Part shown: piece by piece, positions 42,235 to 51,778 of the stretch
How the letters are laid out: every line of letters starts with the position of its first letter
Numbering within the stretch: position 1 is the first letter of the stretch
DNA from: Bacillus albus
Lineage (GTDB): Bacteria > Bacillota > Bacilli > Bacillales > Bacillaceae_G
DNA: 64,000 bases
Assembly: GCF_001884185.1 (NCBI RefSeq)
Contig: NZ_MAOE01000039.1
Span: forward strand, 45,674-109,673
Direction of reading: 5' to 3'
The notes under the pieces: generated by a model
The model's database searches: none
Told to the model about the DNA's origin: nothing
The model's input: only the letters and a program-made list of their open reading frames with translations
Made by a program: the position numbers and the translations under genes

Positions 42235-43451
42235 ATAAAGACGATATATTTAAGAATGAAGAAATGAAAGCACTGAAAATATTTTTAAGTTTATTTTTCA
42301 TTATATTTTTTGTATACGATCTTGCCTACGAATTTATTGTACCTTTAATAGGAGGAGAGCAAGAAGGAGTAGGACAATTTGAAGATGGTTTAGGTTTATG
42401 GCTTTATTTTCTAATGGTGATTTTGTTTTGTATTGGAGTATACTTCATAAAATGGAAGAATCCATTTGCAGTGAAATATATTATTCTAATTGGATATAAC
42501 CTATTAGATTTCATCCATAATTTTATGATTTACTACGGTAGTGATGCTGAGTTTGATGGTGGGAATATAGTAGAAGGATTTTTTATTTTATTTGCCCCAC
42601 TCTTTGTGAACAAAAGGTATTTTTGGTTAGTTCCGAGCATACTTGTTGGGAAATATGCTCTTATAGGAATCATTATTCACTCGTCACTCGTTTTAATCCC
42701 GATGGCATTATATAGCGTATTTACTATTATATGTTGGATTATGTTTTTAAGGTTTCAATCTTACATTCGCACGCTTGAGATGATGGATAAAGAAATACAA
42801 CAAACAGAAAAGCTAGCAACTGTTGGGAAAATGGCTACAGTTATTGGTTACAAAATTAGAAAACCTCTAGCTAATTTAGATAAATTTGTGAATAAGCAAG
42901 CGAATAAATACCCAGAGGATAAAATATATAGCGATATTATGAAACAAGAAGTAGAACGGATTCATACAATCGCTACAGAACTTAGTGGATTTGAGAAATC
43001 TAAATCACCAGAATCAGAAATTCATAATATAGAAGAAATTATCGCTTATGTTATTCGAGTTATGGGAAAGCCTGCTTTAAATCAAGGCGTGCATATACAA
43101 GGTATTTATAGTAAAGACATACCATCGATTACATGTGATGAAAAACGATTAAAACAAGTATTTTTTAATTTAATTAAAAATGCGATTGAAGCAATGTCAG
43201 TTGGTGGAACGATTACGATTAAAGTGACTGTAGAAGAGGCAATCATTATTCAAGTTAAGGATGAGGGTTGCGGCATTCCAAAAGACAAAATTCCAAAGCT
43301 AAATGAAGCCTTTTACACAACAAAAGAAACGGGAACAGGTTTAGGTTTAGTAGTTACAGAAAAAATTATTAAAGATCACAACGGTAAAATGAGTTTTGAA
43401 AGTGAAGTTGGGGTTGGAACGACGGTGAAGGTTATATTGCCGATATCATAA
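42231..43451 (+). CDS. Histidine-kinase paralogue lacking the phospho-acceptor His
   Basis: 406 residues, clearly a tandem duplicate of the preceding kinase (shared DG-NI-E, then GKYA, in the membrane part). The H-box reads VIGYKIRKPLANLDKF: the acceptor is Tyr207, and the conserved Glu and Asn are Lys. The ATP-binding part is intact (FFNLIKNAIEAM, DEGCGIPKDKI, GTGLGLVVTEK). It therefore can bind ATP but probably cannot autophosphorylate; a role as heterodimer partner, phosphodonor or phosphatase is inference. Confidence 0.88.
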   Translation: MNKDDIFKNEEMKALKIFLSLFFIIFFVYDLAYEFIVPLIGGEQEGVGQFEDGLGLWLYFLMVILFCIGVYFIKWKNPFAVKYIILIGYNLLDFIHNFMIYYGSDAEFDGGNIVEGFFILFAPLFVNKRYFWLVPSILVGKYALIGIIIHSSLVLIPMALYSVFTIICWIMFLRFQSYIRTLEMMDKEIQQTEKLATVGKMATVIGYKIRKPLANLDKFVNKQANKYPEDKIYSDIMKQEVERIHTIATELSGFEKSKSPESEIHNIEEIIAYVIRVMGKPALNQGVHIQGIYSKDIPSITCDEKRLKQVFFNLIKNAIEAMSVGGTITIKVTVEEAIIIQVKDEGCGIPKDKIPKLNEAFYTTKETGTGLGLVVTEKIIKDHNGKMSFESEVGVGTTVKVILPIS

Positions 43452-43464
43452 AAGATTATTTTTA

Positions 43465-43503
43465 AAAAGGAGATCACTTATTTGGGAGTGATTTCTTTTT
43501 TTT
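43465..43503 (+). terminator. Terminator of the kinase pair
   Basis: GAGATCACT pairs with AGTGATTTC (one wobble), followed by eight T. Confidence 0.8.
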
Positions 43504-43602
43504 GTGGAATGAATTGTTTTATGTGTAGGTTATAGATCAGTGATTAGAAAAATAGTGGTACAATATATGAAGGATACGAGAAGAGAGGATGAAGATTAAC
43601 GT

Positions 43603-43926
43603 ATGTACGTTACTGTAACAGAAGCAGCATATAAAAAGATTATGGATACAATTCCAAATGAAGCGAAATATATAAAGTTATTTTACGATAATGAAGGTTG
43701 CGGTTGTGTAATGAGCGGAATTATCGATTTAGTAGCTGTAGTAGAAAAAGATGAGCGCGATGTGGATATCGAATCTAGCGTAATGAACTTTATCGCAGAT
43801 CGCACAAAGCTTGTATTTATGGATGATAAGTTAACAGTTGATTGGCATGAAGGTGGAGGAACTTTTCAGCTGAAGAGTCCAAGCCAATTTTATAATCCAA
43901 ATATGAAGTTACACGTTCGAGTGTAA
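43603..43926 (+). CDS. HesB/IscA-like iron-sulfur biogenesis family protein (YqkB-like)
   Basis: 107 residues with the small beta-rich HesB fold; cysteines in NEGCGCVMSG (about 31-40). The normal C-terminal C-G-C of IscA is absent, as in the YqkB/YneR subgroup, so scaffold activity is uncertain. RBS GAGAGGATG. Confidence 0.8.
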   Translation: MYVTVTEAAYKKIMDTIPNEAKYIKLFYDNEGCGCVMSGIIDLVAVVEKDERDVDIESSVMNFIADRTKLVFMDDKLTVDWHEGGGTFQLKSPSQFYNPNMKLHVRV

Positions 43927-43932
43927 GTGAGG

Positions 43933-43972
43933 AAAGGTGGTTCCATAATATATTTTGGAACCACCTTTTTTG
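43933..43972 (+). terminator. Terminator
   Basis: AAAGGTGGTTCCA pairs with TGGAACCACCTTT, then TTT. Confidence 0.88.
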
Positions 43973-43978
43973 TTGATA

Positions 43979-44030
43979 AGTCGATATAATTCGGATTGCG
44001 CTGATATATTCGAAAAATCGCTGATATAGT
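43979..44030 (-). repeat. ATATATC-type dispersed repeat, minus orientation
   Basis: Read on the minus strand: CTATATCAGCGATTTTTCGA, ATATATCAGCG and TATATCGACTTA, the same units as at 20904 and 29151. Again directly after a terminator. Confidence 0.6.
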
Positions 44031-44142
44031 TTCATGTACCAAACAACGCACACCTCTCCAGACAATACAAAGATTTTTTCACATAATGAAATGTACATGT
44101 GATTGAATTTTCTGTATAATTTTATTTGCGGAGGGGATACGC

Positions 44143-45048
44143 ATGAGAAAATGGGGGATGGAGTTATTAATTTTAAGTGTCGTTATTATTTGGGGGATTA
44201 ATTTTACGATTGCCAAATATGGACTGTTAGAATTTACAGCAATTGAGTTTACTGCAATTCGGATGATATCGGCGGCACCGCTTATGTTACTCCTTACCTT
44301 TTTTATTGAAAAGTCGGTTTATATGGAGCGAAAGGATATACCTAGATTAATCATCGTTAGCGTTGTAGGTATTGTACTGTATCAAACATTATTTATGGAA
44401 ACTGTCAAATATATATCTGCTACAAATGCCTCTTTACTCATTTCTATTTCACCTATTTTTACAACTGTATTTGCGATTTTCTTAAAACAAGAAAAGTTTT
44501 CTTCTCGGAAGTTCATCGGATCTATCATTGCCTTTGGCGGTGCAGCGTTAGTTTTAGTAGCAGGGCATTCACTTGCTAGTTCTTTTTACGGGAATGGGAT
44601 TGGACTCATTACATCAATATGCTGGGGGCTTTATCCTGTTTTAGCAAGTCCATTAATTAAAAAATATTCAGCACTACGTGTTACCGCATGGTCCGCTTTA
44701 GTTGGTGCGATTCCGCTTTTATTGTTAAGTGGACCATATGTATTTATAATGCCATTTCACATTACACACGGAATGACACTATTCGCCTTACTATATTCCA
44801 TTTTCTTTGTAACAGTATTTGGTTTAGTTATGTGGTATGTTGGTGTTCAAAAAATTGGTGCATCACATACGATGGTATATATGTATATAACACCGCTTGT
44901 AGCTGTATTATTTGCAACTGTATGGGCAAATGAATATGTATCGTTTCAACAAATAATCGGTGGAATTATTATTTTCTTTGGTCTATGGTTTGTGAAATCG
45001 GAGAAAGTAAAAGTGCATTCTATTGCGGGGGAACCTATATCAAAATAG
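44143..45048 (+). CDS. EamA/DMT-family transporter
   Basis: 301 residues, ten helices forming two EamA repeats (about 8-135 and 150-290) with the AIEFTAIRMISAAP and LLISISPIFTTVFAIF patterns of drug/metabolite transporters. Substrate unknown. RBS GGAGGGG. Confidence 0.9.
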   Translation: MRKWGMELLILSVVIIWGINFTIAKYGLLEFTAIEFTAIRMISAAPLMLLLTFFIEKSVYMERKDIPRLIIVSVVGIVLYQTLFMETVKYISATNASLLISISPIFTTVFAIFLKQEKFSSRKFIGSIIAFGGAALVLVAGHSLASSFYGNGIGLITSICWGLYPVLASPLIKKYSALRVTAWSALVGAIPLLLLSGPYVFIMPFHITHGMTLFALLYSIFFVTVFGLVMWYVGVQKIGASHTMVYMYITPLVAVLFATVWANEYVSFQQIIGGIIIFFGLWFVKSEKVKVHSIAGEPISK

Positions 45049-45087
45049 GAAAACAGATCACCTATGATCTGCTTTCCTATTTTTTTA
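45042..45087. terminator. Bidirectional terminator
   Basis: AAATAGGAAA-a-CAGATC and GATCTG-c-TTTCCTATTT, with T runs both ways. Confidence 0.85.
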
Positions 45088-45298
45088 TTTTTGGTAAGAA
45101 GATGAGAAATAAGATAGCAGTAATAAGTGGAATTAAGTTTAAAAATGGAATACGGAAGAGTGTGATAAGAATAATACCTGGAAGAAGAACACCGAGGACA
45201 GCGTAGAAAATACTATGATTTTTCGTGTACCAATACAATGAAAGTCCAATAAGTGCAGGGATAATAAGGTGAATGAGAGCCATTAAAAAATAAATCAT
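45077..45298 (-). CDS. Small three-helix membrane protein, unknown
   Basis: 73 residues, hydrophobic almost throughout (helices about 3-22, 29-46, 51-69) with a KNHS loop and LPKIKK tail. AAGGGGG precedes the start. No family recognised. Confidence 0.65.
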   Translation of the reverse strand: MIYFLMALIHLIIPALIGLSLYWYTKNHSIFYAVLGVLLPGIILITLFRIPFLNLIPLITAILFLIFLPKIKK

Positions 45299-45460
45299 TA
45301 GACGCCCCCTTTAATTGTGTGCTTATTACATCATATCCGTATGTTCATAGATTGATATCATTTTTTTCATAAATGGACGAAAAATGTTTGAAAAAACGTC
45401 ACAAATTATGAGAATATGATGTTTGAAATCTTGTATAATATTATTTTCTAAAAATATTTA

Positions 45461-45492
45461 AACAACATAAACGTACTGTTTATGTTGTTTTT
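45461..45492 (+). promoter_or_regulatory. Perfect 12-bp hairpin upstream of the AtpI-like gene
   Basis: AACAACATAAAC-gtact-GTTTATGTTGTT then TTTAATTT, about 22 bases after a TATAAT box (45433-45438) and 85 bases before the ATG. Looks like a terminator placed in a leader: an attenuator or the end of a tiny RNA. Confidence 0.5.
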
Positions 45493-45576
45493 AATTTGGG
45501 TGAAATGGGTTTAAGGAATATGGATTTGAAAGAAAATTTTGTTGGATAGATCAGAACTAACGAAGAGAGGTACAGC

Positions 45577-45960
45577 ATGATTAGTATGTCATTAAGGTCA
45601 TTTAAAATTCAATCGTATTATTTACTAGGTTTTCTTGTACTAGGATGGATGGTAACGCCGTTTTCAGCACATTTTCTAGGTGCAGGAATTGGACTTATCG
45701 TAAGTATGTATTGTGTTTGGCTTTTAGGAAGACGAATTGAGAAGCTTGGAGATAGTATCGTAAAGAAAACGAAAGCACCGACGCTCGGTATGTTTAACCG
45801 TTTTGCCGCTGCTATTTTGGGTGCTATTATTATGTACGAAATTGAGCACCATATGGTTATGTGGGCATTTGCAGTAGGGATTATGGGCGGTTATTTCTTA
45901 ATTGTTGTGAATTTAGGTTACTATAGTATGAAAGATGAGAAAGAATTAACGAAGAGTTAA
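45577..45960 (+). CDS. AtpI-like (ATP synthase subunit I) membrane protein
   Basis: 127 residues with four helices paired as in AtpI (about 14-30, 32-50, 75-90, 95-115). It is not beside an ATP synthase operon, so a role in c-ring assembly is doubtful; a general membrane protein of the AtpI fold is the safe reading. Confidence 0.55.
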   Translation: MISMSLRSFKIQSYYLLGFLVLGWMVTPFSAHFLGAGIGLIVSMYCVWLLGRRIEKLGDSIVKKTKAPTLGMFNRFAAAILGAIIMYEIEHHMVMWAFAVGIMGGYFLIVVNLGYYSMKDEKELTKS

Positions 45961-46239
45961 AAAGATAAAAAGATAAAAAATAAAAAATAAAAAGCCTCTT
46001 TTTAGATGGAATAGATAATCCAGCGACGGATAGAAGCAGTCAGAGCCTTTTTTAGCCCCATGCGGTGTGAAACCAGATAGATGTAGTGAGTAGGGATATA
46101 CTTTATATGCTCGCAGCCATAATTTGTCTGTGTGAAAATGGATTTACTCTAGGATAAGGGATTCAGTGATGAATAGTACAACAGGAAGCGTAACTTTGCA
46201 TAAAATATAGGTTGCTGCTTCCGATAAGTTAACATGAAA
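45961..46239 (+). other. Unexplained intergenic stretch
   Basis: No convincing ORF. It contains an A-rich start (repeated AAAAATAAA), two AGCCTCTTTTTAG/AGCCTTTTTTAG-like blocks about 55 bp apart, and a hairpin GGAAGC...GCTTCC at 46182-46221. Higher GC than surrounding intergenic DNA in the middle; may be a decayed gene or RNA. Confidence 0.3.
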
Positions 46240-46437
46240 TCACGTATTAGTATGACCCTTATGTTCTTTAAAAAAGTTGGATATAATACAACAAGTTATT
46301 CCAGTAATTAGAATAATGTATTTTATCGTTTCATTTGTATGCTGAAATAAATTAACGTTAAGCATTACAAGTCCCCAAACTAATTGAATTGCTCCATAGC
46401 TGAATAAAATTTTTCCTGTACGAGAAAAATTTTTCAT
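46240..46437 (-). CDS. Small two-helix membrane protein, unknown
   Basis: 65 residues: helices at about 9-26 and 38-53, with a basic N-terminus and polar KEHKGHTNT end. Strong AAAGGAGGAG site. No family recognised. Confidence 0.65.
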   Translation of the reverse strand: MKNFSRTGKILFSYGAIQLVWGLVMLNVNLFQHTNETIKYIILITGITCCIISNFFKEHKGHTNT

Positions 46438-46553
46438 AAGTCTCCTCCTTTCCTGTATATGTAAATTGTATCATAAAAAGCTAAAATAAATGATTATAAA
46501 AAGAATTTTCTGCGATTTAATGAACTAAGTCACAGATGAATAGATAACATATA

Positions 46554-46589
46554 GAAAGAAGCTTACGCAAAAACGTAAGCTTCTTTTTT
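46554..46589. terminator. Terminator beyond pckA
   Basis: AAGAAGCTTACG-caaaaa-CGTAAGCTTCTT with T runs on both strands. Confidence 0.88.
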
Positions 46590-46592
46590 ATG

Positions 46593-46667
46593 TAAGTGTG
46601 TGTAAACGTAAAGCCGCATTGGGTTTTGTCGGTGAGTACGCGAAACTTTACGGTTACACGACACTTA
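46593..46667. repeat. Long imperfect inverted repeat 3' of pckA
   Basis: TAAGTGT-GTGTAAACGTAAAG (46593-46613) matches the reverse complement of 46646-46667 with one bulged base and one mismatch; the loop is 32 bases and includes (minus strand) ACCGACAAAACCC, similar to the end of the ATATATC repeats. Lies in the pckA 3' region before the terminator. Confidence 0.65.
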
Positions 46668-46708
46668 TTCATATGAGTAAAAGGGTTATTCCAACAGAAA
46701 GTTTGTAC

Positions 46709-48295
46709 TTAAGCGATTGGGCCGCCTAAGTTAATAATGTCTTCAGAAACGCTGTCGAACTTTTTGAAGTTCGCTTTGAACTCGTTCGCAAGCTCGATTG
46801 CTTTTGCTTTGTAAGCAGCTTTATCAGCCCAAGTTTGTTCAGGCATTAACACTTCGTCAGGTACACCTGGTACGTGAAGTGGAACTTCAAGACCGAAGAT
46901 GTCATGTTTAGCTGTTTCAGTTTTTGCAAGTTCGCCGCTTAATGCTGCTTGAATCATTGCACGAGTGTAGCCTAAGTTCATACGTTTACCAATGCCGTAT
47001 TCGCCACCAGTCCAGCCAGTGTTTACTAAGAATACTTTCGCATCGTGTTTCTCGATTTTTTCACCAAGCATTTCAGCATAGCGAGATGCATCAAGAGGTA
47101 AAAATGGTGAACCGAAGCAAGTTGAGAATGTTGCTTGCGGAGATGTAACACCGCGCTCTGTTCCTGCTAGTTTACTAGTGTAACCACTTAAGAAATGATA
47201 CATAGCTTGTTCTTTTGATAACTTACTGATTGGAGGCAATACGCCAGATGCATCAGCAGTTAAGAAAATGATTGTATTCGGGTGTCCAGCAACACTTGGC
47301 AGTACGATATTGTCGATTGCATGCATAGGGTATGCAGCACGAGTATTTTCTGTTAAAGTAGTATCGTTATAGTCTGCGATACGCGTTTGGTTATTAATGA
47401 TAACGTTTTCTAAAACAGATCCAAATTTGATTGCATCGAAAATTTGTGGTTCTTTCTCGTGAGAAAGGTTTACACATTTTGCATAGCAACCGCCTTCAAT
47501 ATTGAATACACCGTTATCAGACCAACCATGCTCATCATCACCGATTAATTTACGGTTTGGATCAGCAGATAATGTTGTTTTACCCGTTCCAGATAAACCG
47601 AAGAATAGTGCTACGTCGCCTTCTTCACCTACGTTTGCAGAGCAATGCATAGAAAGGATATCTTGTTCAGGTAATAAGAAGTTCATAATAGAGAAGATTG
47701 ATTTTTTCATTTCTCCAGCGTATTCTGTACCACCAATTAGTACGATACGTTTTTCGAATGAAACCATAATGAATGCTTCAGAGTTTGTACCGTCAACAGC
47801 TGGATCAGCTTTGAAGTTCGGTGCAGAAACAATTGTGAACTCTGATTCATGAGTCGTTAATTCTTCTTCAGTTGGACGAATGAATAATTGATGTACAAAT
47901 AGATTGTGCCATGCATATTCGTTAATAACTTGAATTGGTAGGCGGTAATTGCGGTCAGCGCCTGCGAATCCTTTGAAGACGAATAACTCTTCTTTTTCTT
48001 TTAAGTATTCTAAAACTTTAGTATATAATTTATTAAAATGTTCTTCAGAAATCGGTTGATTCACTGCTCCCCAAGCAATTTTGTCAGCAACCGATGCTTC
48101 TTTCACAATAAATTTATCTTTAGGAGAACGTCCTGTATATTTTCCTGTTGAAGCAGAAACGGCACCAGTAGAAGTTAATTTCCCTTCATTTCGCATTAAT
48201 ACTTTTTCCACTAATTGCGGAACACTTAGTTGAATCTGTGCATTGCTTCCGTTCAATAATTCGTGTAAACCAATTTGGACATTCACAGTACTCAT
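46709..48295 (-). CDS. pckA: Phosphoenolpyruvate carboxykinase (ATP)
   Basis: 528 residues. P-loop [11 protein letters not shown] (about 237-247), the preceding substrate-binding SMHCSANVG, and metal ligand region LIGDDEHGW are present. Converts oxaloacetate and ATP to PEP, the first step of gluconeogenesis. It is divergent from metK, with about 520 bp of regulatory DNA between. Confidence 0.97.
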   Translation of the reverse strand: MSTVNVQIGLHELLNGSNAQIQLSVPQLVEKVLMRNEGKLTSTGAVSASTGKYTGRSPKDKFIVKEASVADKIAWGAVNQPISEEHFNKLYTKVLEYLKEKEELFVFKGFAGADRNYRLPIQVINEYAWHNLFVHQLFIRPTEEELTTHESEFTIVSAPNFKADPAVDGTNSEAFIMVSFEKRIVLIGGTEYAGEMKKSIFSIMNFLLPEQDILSMHCSANVGEEGDVALFFGLSGTGKTTLSADPNRKLIGDDEHGWSDNGVFNIEGGCYAKCVNLSHEKEPQIFDAIKFGSVLENVIINNQTRIADYNDTTLTENTRAAYPMHAIDNIVLPSVAGHPNTIIFLTADASGVLPPISKLSKEQAMYHFLSGYTSKLAGTERGVTSPQATFSTCFGSPFLPLDASRYAEMLGEKIEKHDAKVFLVNTGWTGGEYGIGKRMNLGYTRAMIQAALSGELAKTETAKHDIFGLEVPLHVPGVPDEVLMPEQTWADKAAYKAKAIELANEFKANFKKFDSVSEDIINLGGPIA

Positions 48296-48523
48296 ATTTA
48301 TATACCATCCTTTTCATTTAATGAAATATTTCTCGTAATCCCCAACAAGAGTATAACACAATTATATAAATAATGTATACTATTTATTTCTTTTTGTTTG
48401 TGTGAATGCATTATTTCCTTATTAATATTTCATTCCAGGCTTATTGAGAAAAACTTTCAGGAAAATGTGAATATTAATTGACAAATGAATATCATTTCTT
48501 TAGTATAGGTTGGGACGGATACT

Positions 48524-48645
48524 CTCTTATCCCGAGCTGGCGGAGGGACAGGCCCGATGAAGCCCAGCAACCTCACTTGTAGTGGTAAATACAGGTGAAT
48601 AGGTGCTAAAACCTGTGCGAGGCTACAGGTCTCGAACGATAAGAG
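48524..48645 (+). ncRNA. SAM-I riboswitch (S-box)
   Basis: Closed by CTCTTATC (48524-48531) and GATAAGAG (48638-48645), with the hallmark AGCTGGCGGAGGGACAGGCC, CGATGAAGCCCAGCAACC and GGTGCTAAAACCTGTGCGA segments. It controls metK; SAM binding would favour the terminator downstream. Confidence 0.97.
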
Positions 48646-48680
48646 CGAAGGGCAAAAAGCAGTATGCAAGTAGCAAATTA

Positions 48681-48715
48681 AACCTTTCCTCTATGTAAAG
48701 TGGGAAAGGTTTTTC
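48681..48715 (+). terminator. Riboswitch-controlled terminator of metK
   Basis: AACCTTTCC pairs with GGAAAGGTT followed by TTT, 36 bases after the S-box and 100 before metK. Confidence 0.88.
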
Positions 48716-48814
48716 TGTATGCTTGTGTGGGAGAATAAATGTATGTCGCAATTTGTGGCAAATTAAGGATGAGTTCCGTACAATATATACAATTACTGTA
48801 GGGAGGTTTACCAC

Positions 48815-50014
48815 ATGACAAAAAAACGTCATCTGTTCACATCTGAGTCTGTAACTGAAGGACATCCAGATAAAATTTGTGACCAAATTTCTGATTCAAT
48901 TTTAGATGCGATCTTATCAAAAGACGCAAATGCACGTGTAGCTTGTGAAACAACTGTAACAACTGGTTTAGTATTGGTAGCGGGGGAAATTACGACTTCT
49001 ACTTACGTAGATATTCCAAAAATCGTTCGTGAAACAATTCAAGGCATTGGTTACACACGCGCAAAATACGGATTCGATGCAGAAACTTGTGCAGTTTTAA
49101 CATCTATCGATGAGCAATCTGCTGACATCGCTATGGGTGTTGACCAAGCGCTAGAAGCACGCGAAGGTCAAATGACTGACGCTGAGATTGAGGCAATTGG
49201 TGCAGGAGACCAAGGTTTAATGTTTGGTTTTGCATGTAATGAGACACAAGAATTAATGCCACTTCCAATCTCGCTTGCTCACAAATTAGCTCGCCGTTTA
49301 ACTGAAGTACGTAAAGATGATACATTATCATACCTACGTCCGGATGGAAAAACGCAAGTTACAGTTGAGTATGATGAAAATGGTAAACCTGTACGTGTAG
49401 ATACAATCGTAATTTCTACACAGCATCATCCAGATGTTACATGGGAAGAAATCGATCGCGATTTAAAAGAGCATGTAATTAAAGCTGTCGTTCCAGCAGA
49501 ATTAATGGATGGAGAAACGAAATTCTTCATTAACCCAACTGGCCGCTTCGTAATTGGTGGACCACAAGGTGATGCTGGTTTAACAGGACGTAAAATCATC
49601 GTTGATACTTACGGTGGATACGCTCGTCATGGTGGCGGTGCATTCTCTGGTAAAGATGCAACGAAAGTTGACCGTTCTGCAGCATATGCAGCTCGTTATG
49701 TTGCGAAAAACATCGTAGCAGCTGGTCTTGCTGAAAAAGCAGAAGTACAACTTGCATACGCAATCGGTGTAGCACAACCAGTATCAATTTCAGTTGATAC
49801 ATTCGGCACTGGTAAAGTATCTGAAGACGTATTAGTAGAACTAGTTCGTAACAACTTCGATCTTCGTCCAGCTGGTATTATTAAAATGCTAGACTTACGT
49901 CGCCCAATTTACAAACAAACAGCAGCTTACGGCCACTTCGGACGTACTGATGTAGATCTAACATGGGAACGTACAGACAAAGCTGCAGCTTTAAAAGAGC
50001 AAGCTGGTCTATAA
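48815..50014 (+). CDS. metK: S-adenosylmethionine synthase
   Basis: 399 residues. N-terminal [20 protein letters not shown] (ATP/methionine site), [13 protein letters not shown] (about 129-141) and [19 protein letters not shown] are all intact. Makes SAM from methionine and ATP. Feedback by its product is exerted through the S-box. RBS GGGAGG. Confidence 0.98.
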   Translation: MTKKRHLFTSESVTEGHPDKICDQISDSILDAILSKDANARVACETTVTTGLVLVAGEITTSTYVDIPKIVRETIQGIGYTRAKYGFDAETCAVLTSIDEQSADIAMGVDQALEAREGQMTDAEIEAIGAGDQGLMFGFACNETQELMPLPISLAHKLARRLTEVRKDDTLSYLRPDGKTQVTVEYDENGKPVRVDTIVISTQHHPDVTWEEIDRDLKEHVIKAVVPAELMDGETKFFINPTGRFVIGGPQGDAGLTGRKIIVDTYGGYARHGGGAFSGKDATKVDRSAAYAARYVAKNIVAAGLAEKAEVQLAYAIGVAQPVSISVDTFGTGKVSEDVLVELVRNNFDLRPAGIIKMLDLRRPIYKQTAAYGHFGRTDVDLTWERTDKAAALKEQAGL

Positions 50015-50020
50015 TATATG

Positions 50021-50057
50021 AAAAAAAGCTTTGCGCCGTGAGCGCAAAGCTTTTTTT
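50021..50057. terminator. Terminator between metK and a convergent small gene
   Basis: AAAAAAAGCTTTGCGC-cgtga-GCGCAAAGCTTTTTTT. Confidence 0.9.
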
Positions 50058-50235
50058 ATTTGGTTTTATTTACAACTTGGATGCAAGAACCACAATAAAC
50101 TTCTCCGTCTAGCTCAATGTACATTTTCATATTCGTCATACCGCTCGCCGGAAATGGCATATGAATCCACGCTTTTTCATATGTTTGTATTTCTTTCCCG
50201 CAGGATTTACAAAGGATTGGTTTCTTCTTGAACAT
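50056..50235 (-). CDS. 59-residue zinc-ribbon protein
   Basis: Begins MFKKKPILCKSCGKEI and ends with VYCGSCIQVVNKTK, i.e. two Cys-x2-Cys knuckles (Cys9/Cys12 and Cys48/Cys51) that should hold one zinc. AAAGGGTGA precedes ATG 50235. It is the second gene of a two-gene unit, six bases after the stop of the membrane-protein gene upstream. Function unknown. Confidence 0.7.
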   Translation of the reverse strand: MFKKKPILCKSCGKEIQTYEKAWIHMPFPASGMTNMKMYIELDGEVYCGSCIQVVNKTK

Positions 50236-50241
50236 ATGTAA

Positions 50242-50421
50242 TCACCCTTTCATTTGGCGTGCTTTCCCTGCGCAAAAGGCACTACTTAGTAAAAATAGTG
50301 TTGCGAATATAATGCTTACTAATGTAGCGTATGGAATTGCACCTTTTAGCGAAAAGCCGACAGTAATGGAAGCGACGAATAAGAGGATGAATGTTGTTGT
50401 TAGTTTTTTATAAAGTTCCAT
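50242..50421 (-). CDS. 59-residue two-helix membrane protein
   Basis: ATG 50421 lies ten bases after GGAGG. Helices at about 10-26 and 31-52, then a basic GKARQMKG tail. Its stop overlaps the ribosome binding site of the zinc-ribbon gene, so the two are coupled. No family recognised. Confidence 0.65.
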   Translation of the reverse strand: MELYKKLTTTFILLFVASITVGFSLKGAIPYATLVSIIFATLFLLSSAFCAGKARQMKG

Positions 50422-50659
50422 AGTGAGTGAACCTCCAAATTATTTTGTAATTTAAAATGAAATCTACTATGTGGAAAATATAAGAGGATTTAAAGAGTAG
50501 CTAATGATGTGTAGTCTAGGAGTACAAGAAAGTATATTTTCCTTTTTGTGGTTGTATATACTTATATTGTATCATGGTGTATTAGCAGCTTCATACATAA
50601 TTGTGTAAAGATAGATATGATAAAATGAAGAAAAGATTTTAGGAAAGGGAAGATATAAA

Positions 50660-51169
50660 ATGAGCGTAACTGAACATAAAAAACAAGCACCGAAAGAAGT
50701 GCGTTGCAAGATCGTAACGATTTCTGATACACGTACAGAAGAGACGGACAAGAGCGGACAACTATTACATGAATTATTAAAAGAAGCAGGGCATACAGTG
50801 ACCTCTTATGAAATTGTAAAAGATGATAAAGAAAGTATTCAGCAAGCGGTGTTAGCTGGTTATCATAGAGAAGATGTTGATGTCGTGTTAACAAATGGCG
50901 GTACTGGTATTACGAAGCGTGATGTGACGATTGAAGCAGTATCAGCGTTATTACATAAAGAAATTGTCGGGTTTGGTGAGTTGTTCCGCATGATTAGTTA
51001 TTTAGAAGATATCGGAAGCAGCGCGATGTTAAGTAGAGCAATCGGCGGTACAATTGGGCGCAAAGTTGTCTTTTCCATGCCAGGATCTAGCGGAGCGGTT
51101 CGTCTTGCGATGAATAAATTAATTTTACCGGAATTAGGTCATATTACATTTGAGCTGCATCGCCAATGA
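50660..51169 (+). CDS. moaB: Molybdenum cofactor biosynthesis protein B
   Basis: 169 residues of the MoaB/Mog fold: [32 protein letters not shown] (about 81-96) and [14 protein letters not shown]. Acts in adenylation of molybdopterin. Four-base overlap with mobA. RBS GGAAAGGG-AAG. Confidence 0.93.
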   Translation: MSVTEHKKQAPKEVRCKIVTISDTRTEETDKSGQLLHELLKEAGHTVTSYEIVKDDKESIQQAVLAGYHREDVDVVLTNGGTGITKRDVTIEAVSALLHKEIVGFGELFRMISYLEDIGSSAMLSRAIGGTIGRKVVFSMPGSSGAVRLAMNKLILPELGHITFELHRQ

Positions 51170-51768
51170 GTAAGTATGCTGGAATTGTATTAGCAGGTGG
51201 TATGTCGAGTAGATTCGGTGAGCCGAAAGCGTTAGCGAGCTGGCAAGGTAGTACTTTTATAGAGCATATTGTGAAAGTGATGACAAATGCGCTCCAAGAA
51301 GTTGTGGTCATTAGTCATTCTGATCTAAAAGAGCGATTAGAGGAACTTGTACAAGTTCCTGTTATAGAAGATATTCCGCATTACAAAGGAAATGGACCAC
51401 TTGCTGGAATTGTATCAGGAATGGAATATATAGAAGCAGATTGGTACGCTATTATGCCTTGCGATGCGCCAAATGTTTCACAAGAATGGTTTACCATTTT
51501 ACTAGAGCAAACGAGCAATGAATATGATGCGGTTGTACCTATTATTAATGGAAGGAAACAACCATTACTTGCAGCGTATCATAACCGCGTGAAAGAAAAG
51601 ATTTATGCTTTGCTTCAGGAAGAAAAAAGAAGTATGGGCCAGCTTTTATCACAATGTAATGTGAAATATATTGCTGGTGAAGATGTACGAGCGAATGCGG
51701 ATTGGTTTATAAATGTGAACACGAAAGAAGAATATGTGCAGGCTCAAAAAGACCTTTCAAATGAATGA
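51166..51768 (+). CDS. mobA: Molybdenum cofactor guanylyltransferase
   Basis: 200 residues; nucleotide-binding [18 protein letters not shown] (about 9-26) and MPCDAPNV (metal-binding Asp about 100). Adds GMP to molybdopterin. The remaining moa/moe genes are elsewhere. A terminator overlaps its last codons. Confidence 0.92.
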   Translation: MSKYAGIVLAGGMSSRFGEPKALASWQGSTFIEHIVKVMTNALQEVVVISHSDLKERLEELVQVPVIEDIPHYKGNGPLAGIVSGMEYIEADWYAIMPCDAPNVSQEWFTILLEQTSNEYDAVVPIINGRKQPLLAAYHNRVKEKIYALLQEEKRSMGQLLSQCNVKYIAGEDVRANADWFINVNTKEEYVQAQKDLSNE

Positions 51769-51778
51769 AAGGTTTTTT
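51746..51778 (+). terminator. moaB-mobA terminator
   Basis: AAAAAGACCTTTCA-aatgaa-TGAAAGGTTTTTT; the mobA stop is within the right arm. Confidence 0.85.

Noticed and set aside
45577-45960. Evidence for a linked ATP synthase operon
   Set aside because: No atpB, atpE or other subunit gene lies on either side, so the AtpI-like protein is treated as stand-alone.
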